40,491 nucleotides of DNA from Streptomyces geranii (GCF_002954775.1 NZ_PJME01000070.1:1-40491); one strand, 5' to 3'; positions 15,227-23,778 are shown, numbered from the stretch's first letter. Made by a program: numbers and translations. The notes: generated by a model not told the origin, from the sequence alone.

Positions 15227-16590
15227 TGGCACAGGTACTGGAGTTCAGGCTCCCCGATCTCGGCGAGGGGCTCACCGGGGCGCTGATCGTGCGCTGGCTG
15301 GTCGAGGTCGGCGAGGTCGTCGCCGTGGACCAGCCGGTCGTCGAGGTCGAGACGGCCAAGGCGATGGTCGACGTGCCCTGCCCCTACGGCGGTGTCGTCA
15401 CCGCCCGCTTCGGCGAGGAGGGCACCGAACTGCCCGTCGGGGCACCCCTGGTGACGGTCGCGGTCGGCACCCCGGCGCACCCCGAACCGGCGGGCGACGC
15501 GGACCGGGGCTCCGGGAACGTACTGGTCGGGTACGGCACCTCCGAGGCGCCCGCGCGGCGGCGCAGGGTGCGCCGGGAACAGGCGGCGCCCGCCGCCCCG
15601 GTGGTCGTCACGGAAACCGCCGTGCAGGCCCCTGCCCCCGCCCGTGCCGACGGGCCCGTGCCGGTCATCTCGCCGCTCGTGCGCAGGCTCGCTCGCGAGA
15701 ACGGCCTGGATCTGCGGGAGTTGGCGGGTTCCGGGCCCGACGGACTGATCCTGCGCGCCGACGTCGAGCGCGCCCTGCGTGACGGGGTCGCGCGAACCGG
15801 GTCCCCGGCTCCGGCGTCCGTCGCGACTCCGGTGCCCGCCGCGCACACTGCTCCTGCTGTTGCCCCTGCCCCTGCCCCTGCCCCTGTTCCCGCCTCCGCC
15901 GAGGGCACCCGTATCCCCCTCAAGGGCATCCGAGGTGCCGTCGCCGACAAGCTCTCCCGCAGTCGGCGCGAGATCCCGGACGCGACCTGCTGGGTCGACG
16001 CCGACGCGACGGAACTCATGCACGTGCGCGTGCACATGAACGCGGCCGGAGCGCCGAAGATCTCCCTCCTCGCGCTCCTCGCCCGGATCTGCACCGCCGC
16101 CCTCGCCCGGTACCCCGAGCTGAACTCCACGGTCGACCTGGAGGCCAGGGAGATCGTCCTGCTCGACCGCGTCCACCTCGGGTTCGCCGCCCAGACCGAG
16201 CGCGGGCTCGTCGTCCCCGTCGTCCGGGACGCGCACACCAGGAACGCCGAGTCGCTGAGCGCCGAGATCGCCCGGCTGACCGAGGCGGCCCGCACCGGCA
16301 CCCTCACCCCCGCCGAACTCACCGGCGGCACCTTCACGTTGAACAACTACGGCGTGTTCGGCGTCGACGGCTCCACCCCGATCGTCAACCACCCCGAGGC
16401 CGCCATGCTCGGCGTCGGCCGGATCGTCCCCAAGCCATGGGTGCACGAGGGCGAACTGGCGGTGCGTCAGGTCGTCCAGCTGGGGCTCACCTTCGACCAC
16501 CGGGTGTGCGACGGCGGTACGGCGGGCGGTTTCCTGCGCTATGTGGCGGACTGTGTGGAACAGCCGGCGGTGCTGCTGCGCACACTGTGA
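15226..16590 (+). CDS. bkdC: 2-oxoacid dehydrogenase E2 dihydrolipoyl acyltransferase (copy 2)
   Basis: 454 residues from ATG 15226. Domains in order: one lipoyl domain (residues 1-80) with the lipoylated lysine at Lys45 in VETAKAMVD; a linker; a peripheral subunit-binding domain at about 147-183 (VISPLVRRLARENGLDLREL); an Ala/Pro linker with a PAPAP run; and the acyltransferase domain from about 225, ending in the active-site motif HRVCDGG (His425, Asp429). It transfers the branched acyl group to CoA. Last gene of the bkd2 operon. A 10-base direct repeat CTGTGATCAG overlaps its stop codon (16585-16594) and recurs at 16614-16623. Confidence 0.94.
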   Translation: MAQVLEFRLPDLGEGLTGALIVRWLVEVGEVVAVDQPVVEVETAKAMVDVPCPYGGVVTARFGEEGTELPVGAPLVTVAVGTPAHPEPAGDADRGSGNVLVGYGTSEAPARRRRVRREQAAPAAPVVVTETAVQAPAPARADGPVPVISPLVRRLARENGLDLRELAGSGPDGLILRADVERALRDGVARTGSPAPASVATPVPAAHTAPAVAPAPAPAPVPASAEGTRIPLKGIRGAVADKLSRSRREIPDATCWVDADATELMHVRVHMNAAGAPKISLLALLARICTAALARYPELNSTVDLEAREIVLLDRVHLGFAAQTERGLVVPVVRDAHTRNAESLSAEIARLTEAARTGTLTPAELTGGTFTLNNYGVFGVDGSTPIVNHPEAAMLGVGRIVPKPWVHEGELAVRQVVQLGLTFDHRVCDGGTAGGFLRYVADCVEQPAVLLRTL

Positions 16591-16633
16591 TCAGGGTGAC
16601 GCGCGCCCGTTCCCTGTGATCAGCGGGGGCCCG

Positions 16634-16645
16634 CATACTCGGAGG
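16634..16645 (+). promoter_or_regulatory. -10 element for a leaderless mobA start
   Basis: CATACT (16634-16639) ends 6 bases before GTG 16646. It is the same geometry as at the genes starting at 2866, 3793, 22231 and 36292. Confidence 0.45.
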
Positions 16646-17587
16646 GTGACCGCGCATGAGCCCCAGCCCTCAGGGACCCCCGGCGCCGACGGCTACGACG
16701 CCGTCGTGCTCGCGGGCGGGGCCGCCCGGCGGCTCGGCGGCGCCGACAAGCCCGGCGTGCGGGTGGGCGGGCGCGCGCTCCTGGACCGGGTGCTCGCCGC
16801 CTGCGCCGACGCCGGCACCACCGTGGTCGTGGCCGGTCCCCGGCCCACCGCACGGCCGGTCACCTGGGCCCACGAGGACCCGCCGGGCGGCGGACCCGTC
16901 GCCGCGCTCGACGCGGGCCTGCGACAGACCGGGGCCGCGCTCGTCGTCGTACTCTCCGCCGATCTCCCCTTCCTCGGACCGGCGACGGTACGGCGGCTGC
17001 TCGACGCCCTGCGGACGAGCGGCGCCGAGGGCGCGCTGCTCACCGACCCCGACGGCCGGGACCAGCCGCTCGTGGCCGCGTACCGGACGGCCGCACTGCG
17101 CCGGGAACTGGGCGCGCTCGCCCTCGAACACGGCGGCCTCACCGGCCTGCCGCTGCGCCGGCTGACCGGCGCCCTCGAACTCACCCGGGTCTCCGACCCC
17201 GTCGCGTCCTTCGACTGCGACACCTGGGACGACATCGCCGCCGCCAGAGCACGGATCAGGGAGCATGGGCACGTGTTGGACGAATGGATTTCCGCAGCCA
17301 AGGACGAACTGGGCATCGACCTGGACGTCGACACCGCCCTCCTCCTCGACCTCGCCCGCGACGCCGCGCACGGGGTGGCCAGGCCGGCCGCCCCGCTGAC
17401 GACGTTCCTCGTCGGCTACGCGGCGGGCCGGGCCGGGGGAGGCCCGGAGGCCGTCGCCGAGGCCGGCCGCAAGGCCGTCGCCCTGGCCCTGCGCTGGGCC
17501 GAGGAGGCCAAGGCGGACGAGCGGGCCGCGGCGCCCGCCGAGCCCGGTGCCGACAAGGCCGCCGACAGCCACCCGGACGCCGGATGA
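16646..17587 (+). CDS. mobA: MobA-like molybdopterin guanylyltransferase fused to DUF6457
   Basis: 313 residues from GTG 16646; the frame opens further upstream, but that stretch overlaps bkdC and lacks a start signal. Residues about 18-205 are a MobA nucleotidyltransferase: AVVLAGGAARRLGGADKPGV holds the GTP-binding glycines, with LSADLPFLGPATVRRLL and DPDGRDQPLVAAYR. The last part, from about residue 210 (VLDEWISAAKDELGIDLDVDTALLLDLARDAAH), is a separate helical domain, DUF6457, which occurs alone or fused in actinobacteria. The enzyme would attach GMP to molybdopterin. It overlaps moeA by 4 bases, so both act in molybdenum cofactor synthesis. The C-terminal 30 residues are Ala/Glu-rich. 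Confidence 0.88.
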   Translation: MTAHEPQPSGTPGADGYDAVVLAGGAARRLGGADKPGVRVGGRALLDRVLAACADAGTTVVVAGPRPTARPVTWAHEDPPGGGPVAALDAGLRQTGAALVVVLSADLPFLGPATVRRLLDALRTSGAEGALLTDPDGRDQPLVAAYRTAALRRELGALALEHGGLTGLPLRRLTGALELTRVSDPVASFDCDTWDDIAAARARIREHGHVLDEWISAAKDELGIDLDVDTALLLDLARDAAHGVARPAAPLTTFLVGYAAGRAGGGPEAVAEAGRKAVALALRWAEEAKADERAAAPAEPGADKAADSHPDAG

Positions 17588-19023
17588 CCGCCCGCAGCGA
17601 CCTGGACGACCTCGGCGTCGAGGAGGCACTCGCCCTCGTGAACGAAGGCAGCGGAACAGGCAGCGGCACCGGCGGCGGCAGACAGGGTGACGGGCCTGCC
17701 GCCGAGGGCTCCGCAGTACCCGCCCCCACCGGCGAGGGCGTCTACGACGTGGATGCCGACCGGTCCGGCCACCGCGACGCCCCTGGGAACCCCACCCCGG
17801 CCCCCGCCCGACCCCGGGCCACCCCCTGGCCGCAGGCCCGCGTCATCGCCGAACGCGCCGCCCGCCAGGTCCCCCGTACTGCCTCGGCGCCCGTCTCCGT
17901 ACCTCTGGAGGCCTCCCTCGGCCTGGTGCTCGCCGCTCCCCTGGCGGCGCTCACCGATCTGCCCTCCTTCGACACCTCCGCGATGGACGGCTGGGCGGTG
18001 GCAGGGCCCGGCCCCTGGCACGTGCGCGAGGCAGGCGTCCTCGCCGGGCACGCGCAGCCCGAGCCGCTCACCGACGGCAGCGCGGTACGGATCGCTACCG
18101 GCGCCCGTATCCCCCACGACACCACCGCCGTCCTGCGCAGCGAGCACGGCCGCACCGACGACAAGGGCCGGCTGCACCCCACCCGGGACATGAGCCACGG
18201 CCAGGACATCCGGCCGCGCGGCCAGGAGTGCCGTTCCGGTGACCAGCTGCTGCCCACCGGCACCTTCGTGACCCCGGCCGTGCTCGGGCTCGCGGCGGCG
18301 GCCGGGTACGACACCCTCGCCGCGATCCCCCGCCCCCGGGCCGAAGTCCTCGTCCTGGGCGACGAGTTGCTCACCGAGGGGCTCCCGCACGACGGGCTGA
18401 TCCGGGACGCCCTCGGCCCGATGCTGCCGCCCTGGCTGCGCTCGCTCGGCGCCGACGTCATCGCCGTACGCAGGCTCGGGGACGAGGCCGACGCACTGTA
18501 CGAGGCCCTGCGGAACTCCCCCGCCGAGCTGATCGTCACCACCGGAGGCACCGCCGCCGGACCCGTCGACCATGTCCACCCCACCCTGCGCCGCCTCGGC
18601 GCCGAGCTGCTCGTGAACGGCGTCCAGGTGCGCCCCGGGCACCCCATGCTGCTGGCCCGGCTGAAGGAGAACCAGCACCTCGTCGGGCTGCCCGGCAATC
18701 CGCTGGCCGCCGTCTCCGGGCTGCTCACCCTCGCCGAGCCCCTGCTGCGGACCCTCGCGGGACGGGCGGCGCCGGAGCCGTACACGCTGCCGCTCAGGGA
18801 CGAGGTGCACGGGCACCCGCACGACACCCGGCTCGTCCCCGTCGTCCTGCGTGGCGACCGGGCCGTGCCGCTGCACTACAACGGGCCCGCCATGCTGCGG
18901 GGTGTCGCGGCGGCCGAGGCCCTCGCGGTCGTACCGCCGGGTGGTGCCCGACCCGGTCAGGAACTGGAACTGCTCGACCTGCCCTGGGCGTCAGTCACCG
19001 ATGCCGGGGTGTGTTTCACGTGA
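17584..19023 (+). CDS. moeA: MoeA-type molybdopterin molybdenumtransferase
   Basis: 479 residues from ATG 17584 (ATGA overlap with mobA). An extended, low-complexity Gly/Pro/Asp N terminus of about 80 residues precedes the MoeA core. Core blocks: FDTSAMDGWAVAGPGPW (domain II Asp/Met-Asp-Gly signature), GSAVRIATGARIPHDTTAVLRSE, LVLGDELLTEGLPHDGLIRDALGPMLPPWL and IVTTGGTAAGPVDHVHPTLRRL. The substrate-binding loop reads HLVGLPGNPLAAVSGLLTL. It inserts molybdate into adenylylated molybdopterin. The stop codon TGA lies inside a parS site (19012-19027), so ParB bound there would cover the 3' end of the gene. Confidence 0.92.
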   Translation: MTARSDLDDLGVEEALALVNEGSGTGSGTGGGRQGDGPAAEGSAVPAPTGEGVYDVDADRSGHRDAPGNPTPAPARPRATPWPQARVIAERAARQVPRTASAPVSVPLEASLGLVLAAPLAALTDLPSFDTSAMDGWAVAGPGPWHVREAGVLAGHAQPEPLTDGSAVRIATGARIPHDTTAVLRSEHGRTDDKGRLHPTRDMSHGQDIRPRGQECRSGDQLLPTGTFVTPAVLGLAAAAGYDTLAAIPRPRAEVLVLGDELLTEGLPHDGLIRDALGPMLPPWLRSLGADVIAVRRLGDEADALYEALRNSPAELIVTTGGTAAGPVDHVHPTLRRLGAELLVNGVQVRPGHPMLLARLKENQHLVGLPGNPLAAVSGLLTLAEPLLRTLAGRAAPEPYTLPLRDEVHGHPHDTRLVPVVLRGDRAVPLHYNGPAMLRGVAAAEALAVVPPGGARPGQELELLDLPWASVTDAGVCFT

Positions 19024-19027
19024 AACA
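19012..19027. other. parS site 1 (ParB-binding centromere)
   Basis: TGTTTCACGTGAAACA is the perfect 16-base parS palindrome used by chromosomal ParB proteins. It contains the moeA stop codon (19021-19023). Streptomyces chromosomes carry about twenty parS sites clustered around oriC. Confidence 0.95.
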
Positions 19028-19055
19028 TTCGACACTGCTGGACCGTACGGGAGGA

Positions 19056-19071
19056 TGTTTCACGTGAAACT
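19056..19071. other. parS site 2, over the channel gene start
   Basis: TGTTTCACGTGAAACT carries the full 14-base parS core GTTTCACGTGAAAC. It is 44 bases from site 1 and covers the GTG start codon (19064-19066) of the potassium channel gene. Only the last flanking base differs from site 1. Confidence 0.93.
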
Positions 19072-20155
19072 GCCGGGCCATGACGCCATAGCCCGCCAGG
19101 CGGACGAGCATCTGGTGACCCATCGGGTGAAACTTCCCCGGACCGTGGTGGAACGACCGATCCGCCAGGTCGCCAAACGGGTCGCCATCGCCCTGCTGGT
19201 GCTGGTCGGGACCGCGCTCATCGTCTACGCCGACCGCGACGGCTACACCGACAACTCCGACGGGTCCGTCGATCTCCTCGACGCCTTCTACTACGCCACC
19301 GTCACCCTCTCCACCACCGGGTACGGCGACATCACACCCGTCAGTGATGTCGCCCGGTTCACCAACATCTTCGTCATCACACCGCTGCGCGTGCTCTTCC
19401 TGATCATCCTGGTCGGCACGACTCTCGAAGTCCTCACGGAACGCACCCGTGAGGAGTGGCGGCAGAACCGCTGGAGGGCGGCCTTGCGAGACCACACCGT
19501 TGTCATCGGGTTCGGCACCAAGGGGCGGTCGGCCGTGCAGACCGTCTGTGTCACCGGGCTGAAGAAGGAACAGGTTGTGGTCGTCGACCCCAGCGCGAAG
19601 GCCGTCGAGGCGGCCACCGCCGAGGGGTACGCCGGAGTGATCGGCGACGCGACGCGAAGTGACGTACTGCTGCGGGCCGAGCTGCAGAAGGCGCGGCAGA
19701 TCATCATCGCCACCCAGCGCGACGACACGGCCGTCCTGGTCACGCTCACCGCCCGGCAGCTGAACCGCACGGCGAAGATCGTGGCCGCCGTGCGCGAGGA
19801 GGAGAACGCGCCGCTGCTCAAGCAGTCCGGCGCCGACGCCGTCATCACCAGCGCCAGCGCGGCCGGGCGGCTGCTCGGGCTGTCCGTGCTCAGTCCCGCC
19901 GCCGGCATGGTGATGGAGGACCTCATCCAGCAGGGCAGCGGGCTCGACATCGTCGAACGGCCGGTCATAAAGGCCGAGGTCGGCAAGGGACCGCGCGAGA
20001 CGGACGACCTGGTCGTGAGCGTCGTGCGCGGGCACCGGGTGCTGGGCTACGACGATCCGTCCATCGGGGAGCTGCAGATCGCCGACCGGCTGATCACCAT
20101 CGTGCGGGCGACGCCGGGCGCGCATGTGGCACCCGACGCCCGCAAACTCACGTAG
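19064..20155 (+). CDS. potassium channel with RCK/TrkA-N domain
   Basis: 363 residues from GTG 19064, which has GGGAGG with a 9-base spacer; the ATG at 19055 abuts that site and is less likely. Two membrane helices (VAIALLVLVGTALIVYAD and a second from FVITPLRVLFLIILVGTTLE) flank the pore with the K+ selectivity filter TTGYGD at about residues 83-89. The cytoplasmic RCK domain begins with DHTVVIGFGTKGRSAVQTV (Rossmann GxGxxG-like) and contains VVVDPSAKAVEAA and GVIGDATRSDVLL. A TrkA-C-like part follows. A Ca2+- or nucleotide-gated K+ channel of MthK type is inferred. The start codon lies within parS site 2, which is unusual. Confidence 0.92.
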   Translation: MKLPGHDAIARQADEHLVTHRVKLPRTVVERPIRQVAKRVAIALLVLVGTALIVYADRDGYTDNSDGSVDLLDAFYYATVTLSTTGYGDITPVSDVARFTNIFVITPLRVLFLIILVGTTLEVLTERTREEWRQNRWRAALRDHTVVIGFGTKGRSAVQTVCVTGLKKEQVVVVDPSAKAVEAATAEGYAGVIGDATRSDVLLRAELQKARQIIIATQRDDTAVLVTLTARQLNRTAKIVAAVREEENAPLLKQSGADAVITSASAAGRLLGLSVLSPAAGMVMEDLIQQGSGLDIVERPVIKAEVGKGPRETDDLVVSVVRGHRVLGYDDPSIGELQIADRLITIVRATPGAHVAPDARKLT

Positions 20156-20171
20156 GACTCGCAGGACCCGG

Positions 20172-21020
20172 TTACTTGCGGTTGTAGAGCCGCATCGTCA
20201 CCGGGCCGAAGACCAGGATCAGCAGGCCCGCCCAGCCGAGCGACCAGGCGATCTCGGCGGTGGGCCACTCGCCGGCCATCAGCTCGCGCACCGCCGACGA
20301 CACATGGGTGATCGGGCTGTTGTTGACGAAGGCCTGGAGCCAGCCGGGCATGGTGCTCGGGTCGACGAAGACGTTCGACAGGAAGGTCAGCGGGAAGATC
20401 ACCATCATGCTGACGCCCATCACCGACTTCTCCGTGCGCAGCAGCAGCCCGAACATGGTCCAGATCCAGGAGAAGGCGAAGGAGAAGACCAGCAGGAGGG
20501 CGATACCGGCGACCACGCCCACCACTCCGCCGTCGGGGCGGTAGCCGAGGATGATGCCGACCGTCAGCATCACCACGGACGCCATGGTGTAGCGCAGGGC
20601 GTCGCCCAGCAGGTAGCCGACCATCACCGCGGGCCGCCAGATCGGCAGGGTGCGGAAGCGGTCGAAGACGCCCTTCTCGATGTCCGTGTTGACCGAGACA
20701 CCGGTGTACATCGTGATCATCACGACCGACATCACCAGGATGCCCGGCAGCAGGAACTGGATGTACTCGCGCGGGGAGCCCGCCAGGGCGCCGCCGAACA
20801 GGTACGTGTACATCAGCACCATCATGATCGGGAACGCGGTGACGTCGAAGAGCTGCTCGGGGACGTGCTTGATCTTGAGGATCGCGCGCCAGCCGAAGGT
20901 GAGGGACGCGGAGAGCGCGCTGGGGCGCGGCGGGCGTTCCCTGGTGACGAGCAGGGCGGCCAGGGACTCGGCGCTGACGGGGGCGAGTTCCTTGTTCTCG
21001 GTGGTGGTCGCGGTGCTCAT
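20172..21020 (-). CDS. ABC transporter permease (DrrB-like, ABC-2 type)
   Basis: 282 residues from ATG 21020. Six hydrophobic segments are visible (for example FDVTAFPIMMVLMYTYLFGG, FLLPGILVMSVVMITMYTGV, VVGVVAGIALLLVFSFAFSWI, SLGWAGLLILVFGPVTM). The ABC-2 signature region FDRFRTLPIWRPAVMVGYLLGDALRY is typical of DrrB, the membrane half of daunorubicin-type exporters. The gene overlaps the ATPase gene by 4 bases. The substrate is unknown; drug, lipid or peptide export are all possible. The gene ends 16 bases from the convergent channel gene, with no hairpin seen between them. Confidence 0.92.
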   Translation of the reverse strand: MSTATTTENKELAPVSAESLAALLVTRERPPRPSALSASLTFGWRAILKIKHVPEQLFDVTAFPIMMVLMYTYLFGGALAGSPREYIQFLLPGILVMSVVMITMYTGVSVNTDIEKGVFDRFRTLPIWRPAVMVGYLLGDALRYTMASVVMLTVGIILGYRPDGGVVGVVAGIALLLVFSFAFSWIWTMFGLLLRTEKSVMGVSMMVIFPLTFLSNVFVDPSTMPGWLQAFVNNSPITHVSSAVRELMAGEWPTAEIAWSLGWAGLLILVFGPVTMRLYNRK

Positions 21021-22066
21021 GCCGCCACCTCTCCTTCGGATGCTTCGGTGGAGCCGGTCGTGGAACCGGCTTCCGTGTCGTGGCCGGTGAGGGCGAGGAA
21101 CACCTCGTCCAGGCTGGGCTGTCCCAGGGAGAAGTTGTCGACGGTGATGCCGCAGCGGGCCAGCTCGGCGAGCGCGCGGGCCGCCTGCTCGGCCGCCGTG
21201 TCGCTGGTCGACGTACCCATCCGGGCCGTAAGCGCCACCGGGTCGGGCTCGCGCTGGACGGTCGCGTCGAGGGCGAGACGCAGCACCTCCTCCGCCTCGG
21301 GCCGCTGGGCCGGATCGCGCAGCCGCAGATGGACGGAGCCGGCGCCGACGGACGCCTTCAGCTCGCCCTTGGTGCCCTCCGCGATGACCTTGCCCTTGTC
21401 GATGACGGCGATCCGGGACGCCAGCTGGTCGGCCTCGTCCAGATACTGCGTGGTCAGCAGCACGGTCGTGCCCTGGGCGACCACCGCGCGCACGATGTCC
21501 CACACCTGGTTGCGGCTGCGCGGGTCGAGGCCGGTCGTCGGCTCGTCGAGGAAGAGCAGGTCGGGGGTGTTGAGGATGGACGCGGCGATGTCGATCCGGC
21601 GCCGCATCCCGCCCGAGTAGTGTTTGACCTGCTTCGCCGCCGCGTCCGTGAGGCCGAAGGCCTCCAGGAGCTGGGCGGCACGGTCGCGGGCGGTCCGCTT
21701 GTGGTGGCCGAGGAGCCGGCCGAGCAGCACCAGGTTCTCGGTGCCGGTGAGGTCCTCGTCCACGGACGCGTACTGGCCGGTGAGGCTGACCCGGGAGCGG
21801 ACCGCGTCGGCCTCGCGCACCACGTCGTGGCCGAAGACGTGCGCCTCGCCGCCGTCCGGGCGGAGCAGCGTGGCCAGCATCTTCACGGTGGTCGTCTTGC
21901 CCGCGCCGTTCGGCCCGAGGACTCCGTAGACCGTGCCGGTGGGCACGGTGAGGTCGACGCCGTCGACGGCCCGGGTCTCGCCGAACGTCTTCACCAGGCT
22001 CGCGGTCTCGATCGCGAGGTCGGGCGCCTCGGCCGCCCTGCCTGCGGCGGCTGACTGTGGGCTCAT
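21017..22066 (-). CDS. ABC transporter ATP-binding protein (DrrA-like)
   Basis: 349 residues from ATG 22066, with GGAAGGA upstream; the frame extends to 22195 without a better start. Walker A GPNGAGKTT, Q-loop region SLTGQYASVDEDLTGTENL, signature HYSGGMRRRIDIAASI (SGGMRRR), Walker B LLFLDEPTTGLD and H-loop-like LLTTQYLDEADQLA are all present. The C-terminal 110 residues with VDNFSLGQPSLDEVFLALTG are the DrrA-type extension. Together with the permease it makes an ATP-driven exporter. A perfect palindrome lies 76 bases upstream in the divergent region. Confidence 0.94.
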   Translation of the reverse strand: MSPQSAAAGRAAEAPDLAIETASLVKTFGETRAVDGVDLTVPTGTVYGVLGPNGAGKTTTVKMLATLLRPDGGEAHVFGHDVVREADAVRSRVSLTGQYASVDEDLTGTENLVLLGRLLGHHKRTARDRAAQLLEAFGLTDAAAKQVKHYSGGMRRRIDIAASILNTPDLLFLDEPTTGLDPRSRNQVWDIVRAVVAQGTTVLLTTQYLDEADQLASRIAVIDKGKVIAEGTKGELKASVGAGSVHLRLRDPAQRPEAEEVLRLALDATVQREPDPVALTARMGTSTSDTAAEQAARALAELARCGITVDNFSLGQPSLDEVFLALTGHDTEAGSTTGSTEASEGEVAA

Positions 22067-22141
22067 GTCGCGGGGTCCTTCCGGATTCCTTGCGCGTACG
22101 GGCTGACGCAAGGGGAGACCGTCGGCCGGCCGGAAACTTAT

Positions 22142-22155
22142 CGGTCGCGCGACCG
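22142..22155. promoter_or_regulatory. perfect 14-bp palindrome between ABC exporter and quinone oxidoreductase
   Basis: CGGTCGCGCGACCG reads identically on both strands. It lies between two divergent promoters (exporter start 22066, oxidoreductase start 22231), so it may be an operator for one or both. The binding protein is unknown and no regulator gene adjoins. Confidence 0.5.
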
Positions 22156-22218
22156 TACGTCCCTCCACGGTCTCTCCGCCAGACACCGACCCCACATCGA
22201 TTCGGCCGGTACGGGGAG

Positions 22219-22230
22219 TAGCGTCCCCTC
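22219..22230 (+). promoter_or_regulatory. -10 element for a leaderless start at ATG 22231
   Basis: TAGCGT (22219-22224) ends 6 bases before ATG 22231, and no ribosome-binding site is visible in front of that codon. Confidence 0.55.
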
Positions 22231-23211
22231 ATGCATGCGATCACGATTCCCGAACCCGGAGGGCCCGAGGCGCTGGTGTGGGCCGAGGTCCCCGATCCCG
22301 TGCCCGGTGAGGGCGAGGTGCTGGTCGAGGTGGTGGCCGGTGCCGTCAACCGTGCCGACATCCTGCAGCGCCAGGGCTTCTACAACCCGCCGCCCGGCGC
22401 CTCCCCGTACCCCGGCCTGGAGTGCTCGGGCCGGATCGCCGAGGTCGGGCCCGGGGTGACCGGCTGGTCCGTCGGCGACGAGGTGTGCGCGCTGCTCGCG
22501 GGCGGCGGCTACGCGACGAAGGTGGCCGTACCGGCCGGGCAGCTGCTGCCCGTGCCCGCGGGCGTCGACCTGAGGCGGGCGGCGGCGCTGCCCGAGGTGA
22601 CCTGCACGGTCTGGTCGAACGTCTTCATGATCTCCCACCTCCGCCCCGGCGAGACCCTCCTCGTGCACGGCGGCTCCAGCGGCATCGGCACCATGGCGAT
22701 CCAGCTCGCCAAGGCGGTCGGCGCCCGGGTCGCGGTGACGGCCGGGACGAAGGAGAAGCTCGACCGGTGCGCCGAGCTGGGCGCCGACATCCTCGTCAAC
22801 TACCGCGAGCAGGACTTCGTCGAGGAGCTGAAACAGGCCACCGCGGGCGCCGGGGCCGATGTCGTCCTCGACAACATGGGCGCCAAGTACCTCGACCGCA
22901 ACGTCAGTGCCCTCGCCGTCAACGGACGGCTCGCGATCATCGGTATGCAGGGCGGCGTCAAGGCCGAGCTGAACATCGGCGCGCTCCTGACCAAGCGGGC
23001 CGCGATCAGCGCGACCTCGCTGCGCGCCCGTCCGCTCGCCGAGAAGACGGCGATCGTGGCCGCCGTACGCGAACACGTGTGGCCGCTGATCGCCTCGGGC
23101 CAGGTCGGGCCGGTCGTCGACCGGGAGTTCCCGATGAGCGACGCGGCCGGGGCACACAGGCTGGTGGAGGAGAGCGGGCACGTGGGAAAGGTGCTGCTGG
23201 CAGTCCCGTAA
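22231..23211 (+). CDS. NAD(P)H quinone oxidoreductase, zinc-independent MDR family
   Basis: 326 residues from ATG 22231 with a leaderless -10. It is a medium-chain dehydrogenase/reductase of the quinone oxidoreductase (QOR/PIG3) type: VVAGAVNRADILQRQGFYNPPPGASPYPGLECSG in the catalytic domain, then the nucleotide-binding fold LLVHGGSSGIGTMAIQLAKAVGARV. The zinc ligands of alcohol dehydrogenases are absent. It is expected to reduce quinones or enones with NADPH. It stands alone, divergent from the exporter operon. The small membrane protein gene converges on it 16 bases downstream. Confidence 0.93.
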   Translation: MHAITIPEPGGPEALVWAEVPDPVPGEGEVLVEVVAGAVNRADILQRQGFYNPPPGASPYPGLECSGRIAEVGPGVTGWSVGDEVCALLAGGGYATKVAVPAGQLLPVPAGVDLRRAAALPEVTCTVWSNVFMISHLRPGETLLVHGGSSGIGTMAIQLAKAVGARVAVTAGTKEKLDRCAELGADILVNYREQDFVEELKQATAGAGADVVLDNMGAKYLDRNVSALAVNGRLAIIGMQGGVKAELNIGALLTKRAAISATSLRARPLAEKTAIVAAVREHVWPLIASGQVGPVVDREFPMSDAAGAHRLVEESGHVGKVLLAVP

Positions 23212-23227
23212 CAGGGCGTCCGCCGCG

Positions 23228-23632
23228 TCAGGTCCGCCGTACCCGCAGTCGCAGCGCGAGGAAGGCGAGGCCCAGGCCGAGGCCGATCAGGACGAGTCCG
23301 CTGCCCAGGGGCAGTATCCGCAGCACCGGGTGGGTCACGGGGGCGGCGCCCTGCGGCTCGTACGCGACCGGGGCGGGCGGCGGTACGGGTACGGGCACGG
23401 GGGCGGCCTCCTCGTACGCCACCTCCTCGGGGGGCGCGGACTCCCGGCGCCCGGGGCGCTCGCGGCCCTCGCCCGCCCGGCTGCCGGCGCGGGAGGCGTC
23501 GGGGGCGGGCCGGACGGCATGCTCGGCGTTGTCGTGGGACAACGTGGCGACGTGCGGGGCGGCTGCCAGTGTGGGTGCCGCCAGGGCCAGCAGGGTGCCG
23601 CAGACGCGCAGGGTACGGAGCCATGGAGTCAT
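23228..23632 (-). CDS. small secreted, C-terminally membrane-anchored protein of unknown function
   Basis: 134 residues from ATG 23632 with GGGAGGG upstream; an upstream in-frame start at 23665 would precede the ribosome site. It has a signal-peptide-like N terminus (WLRTLRVCGTLLALAAPTLAAA), a Pro/Ala/Glu-rich extracytoplasmic middle with a PVPVPVPPPAPV run, and one C-terminal hydrophobic helix (LPLGSGLVLIGLGLGLAFLALRL) with a positive tail (RLRVRRT). It would sit in the membrane with the middle outside. There is no recognised domain. The Pro-rich linker suggests a stalk through the cell wall. No cysteine lipobox or sortase motif is seen. Confidence 0.75.
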   Translation of the reverse strand: MTPWLRTLRVCGTLLALAAPTLAAAPHVATLSHDNAEHAVRPAPDASRAGSRAGEGRERPGRRESAPPEEVAYEEAAPVPVPVPPPAPVAYEPQGAAPVTHPVLRILPLGSGLVLIGLGLGLAFLALRLRVRRT

Positions 23633-23778
23633 GTCGGGCCCTCCCGCCGCGGAGTCGCCAGTCACCGGGGTTCGACGGGACCAGCCTCACACGCGGCCGT
23701 CCGTCCGGCATCCCGGACGTGGACCGCCGGGCCGGACCCACCGGCCGGAACCGCGACCTGGTGCGAGAGAATGGCGGT

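Noticed and set aside
20124..21620. A 498-codon plus-strand frame over the ABC exporter
   Set aside because: It is composed of His/Gln/Arg-rich shadow sequence and is opposite to a complete ABC permease and ATPase.
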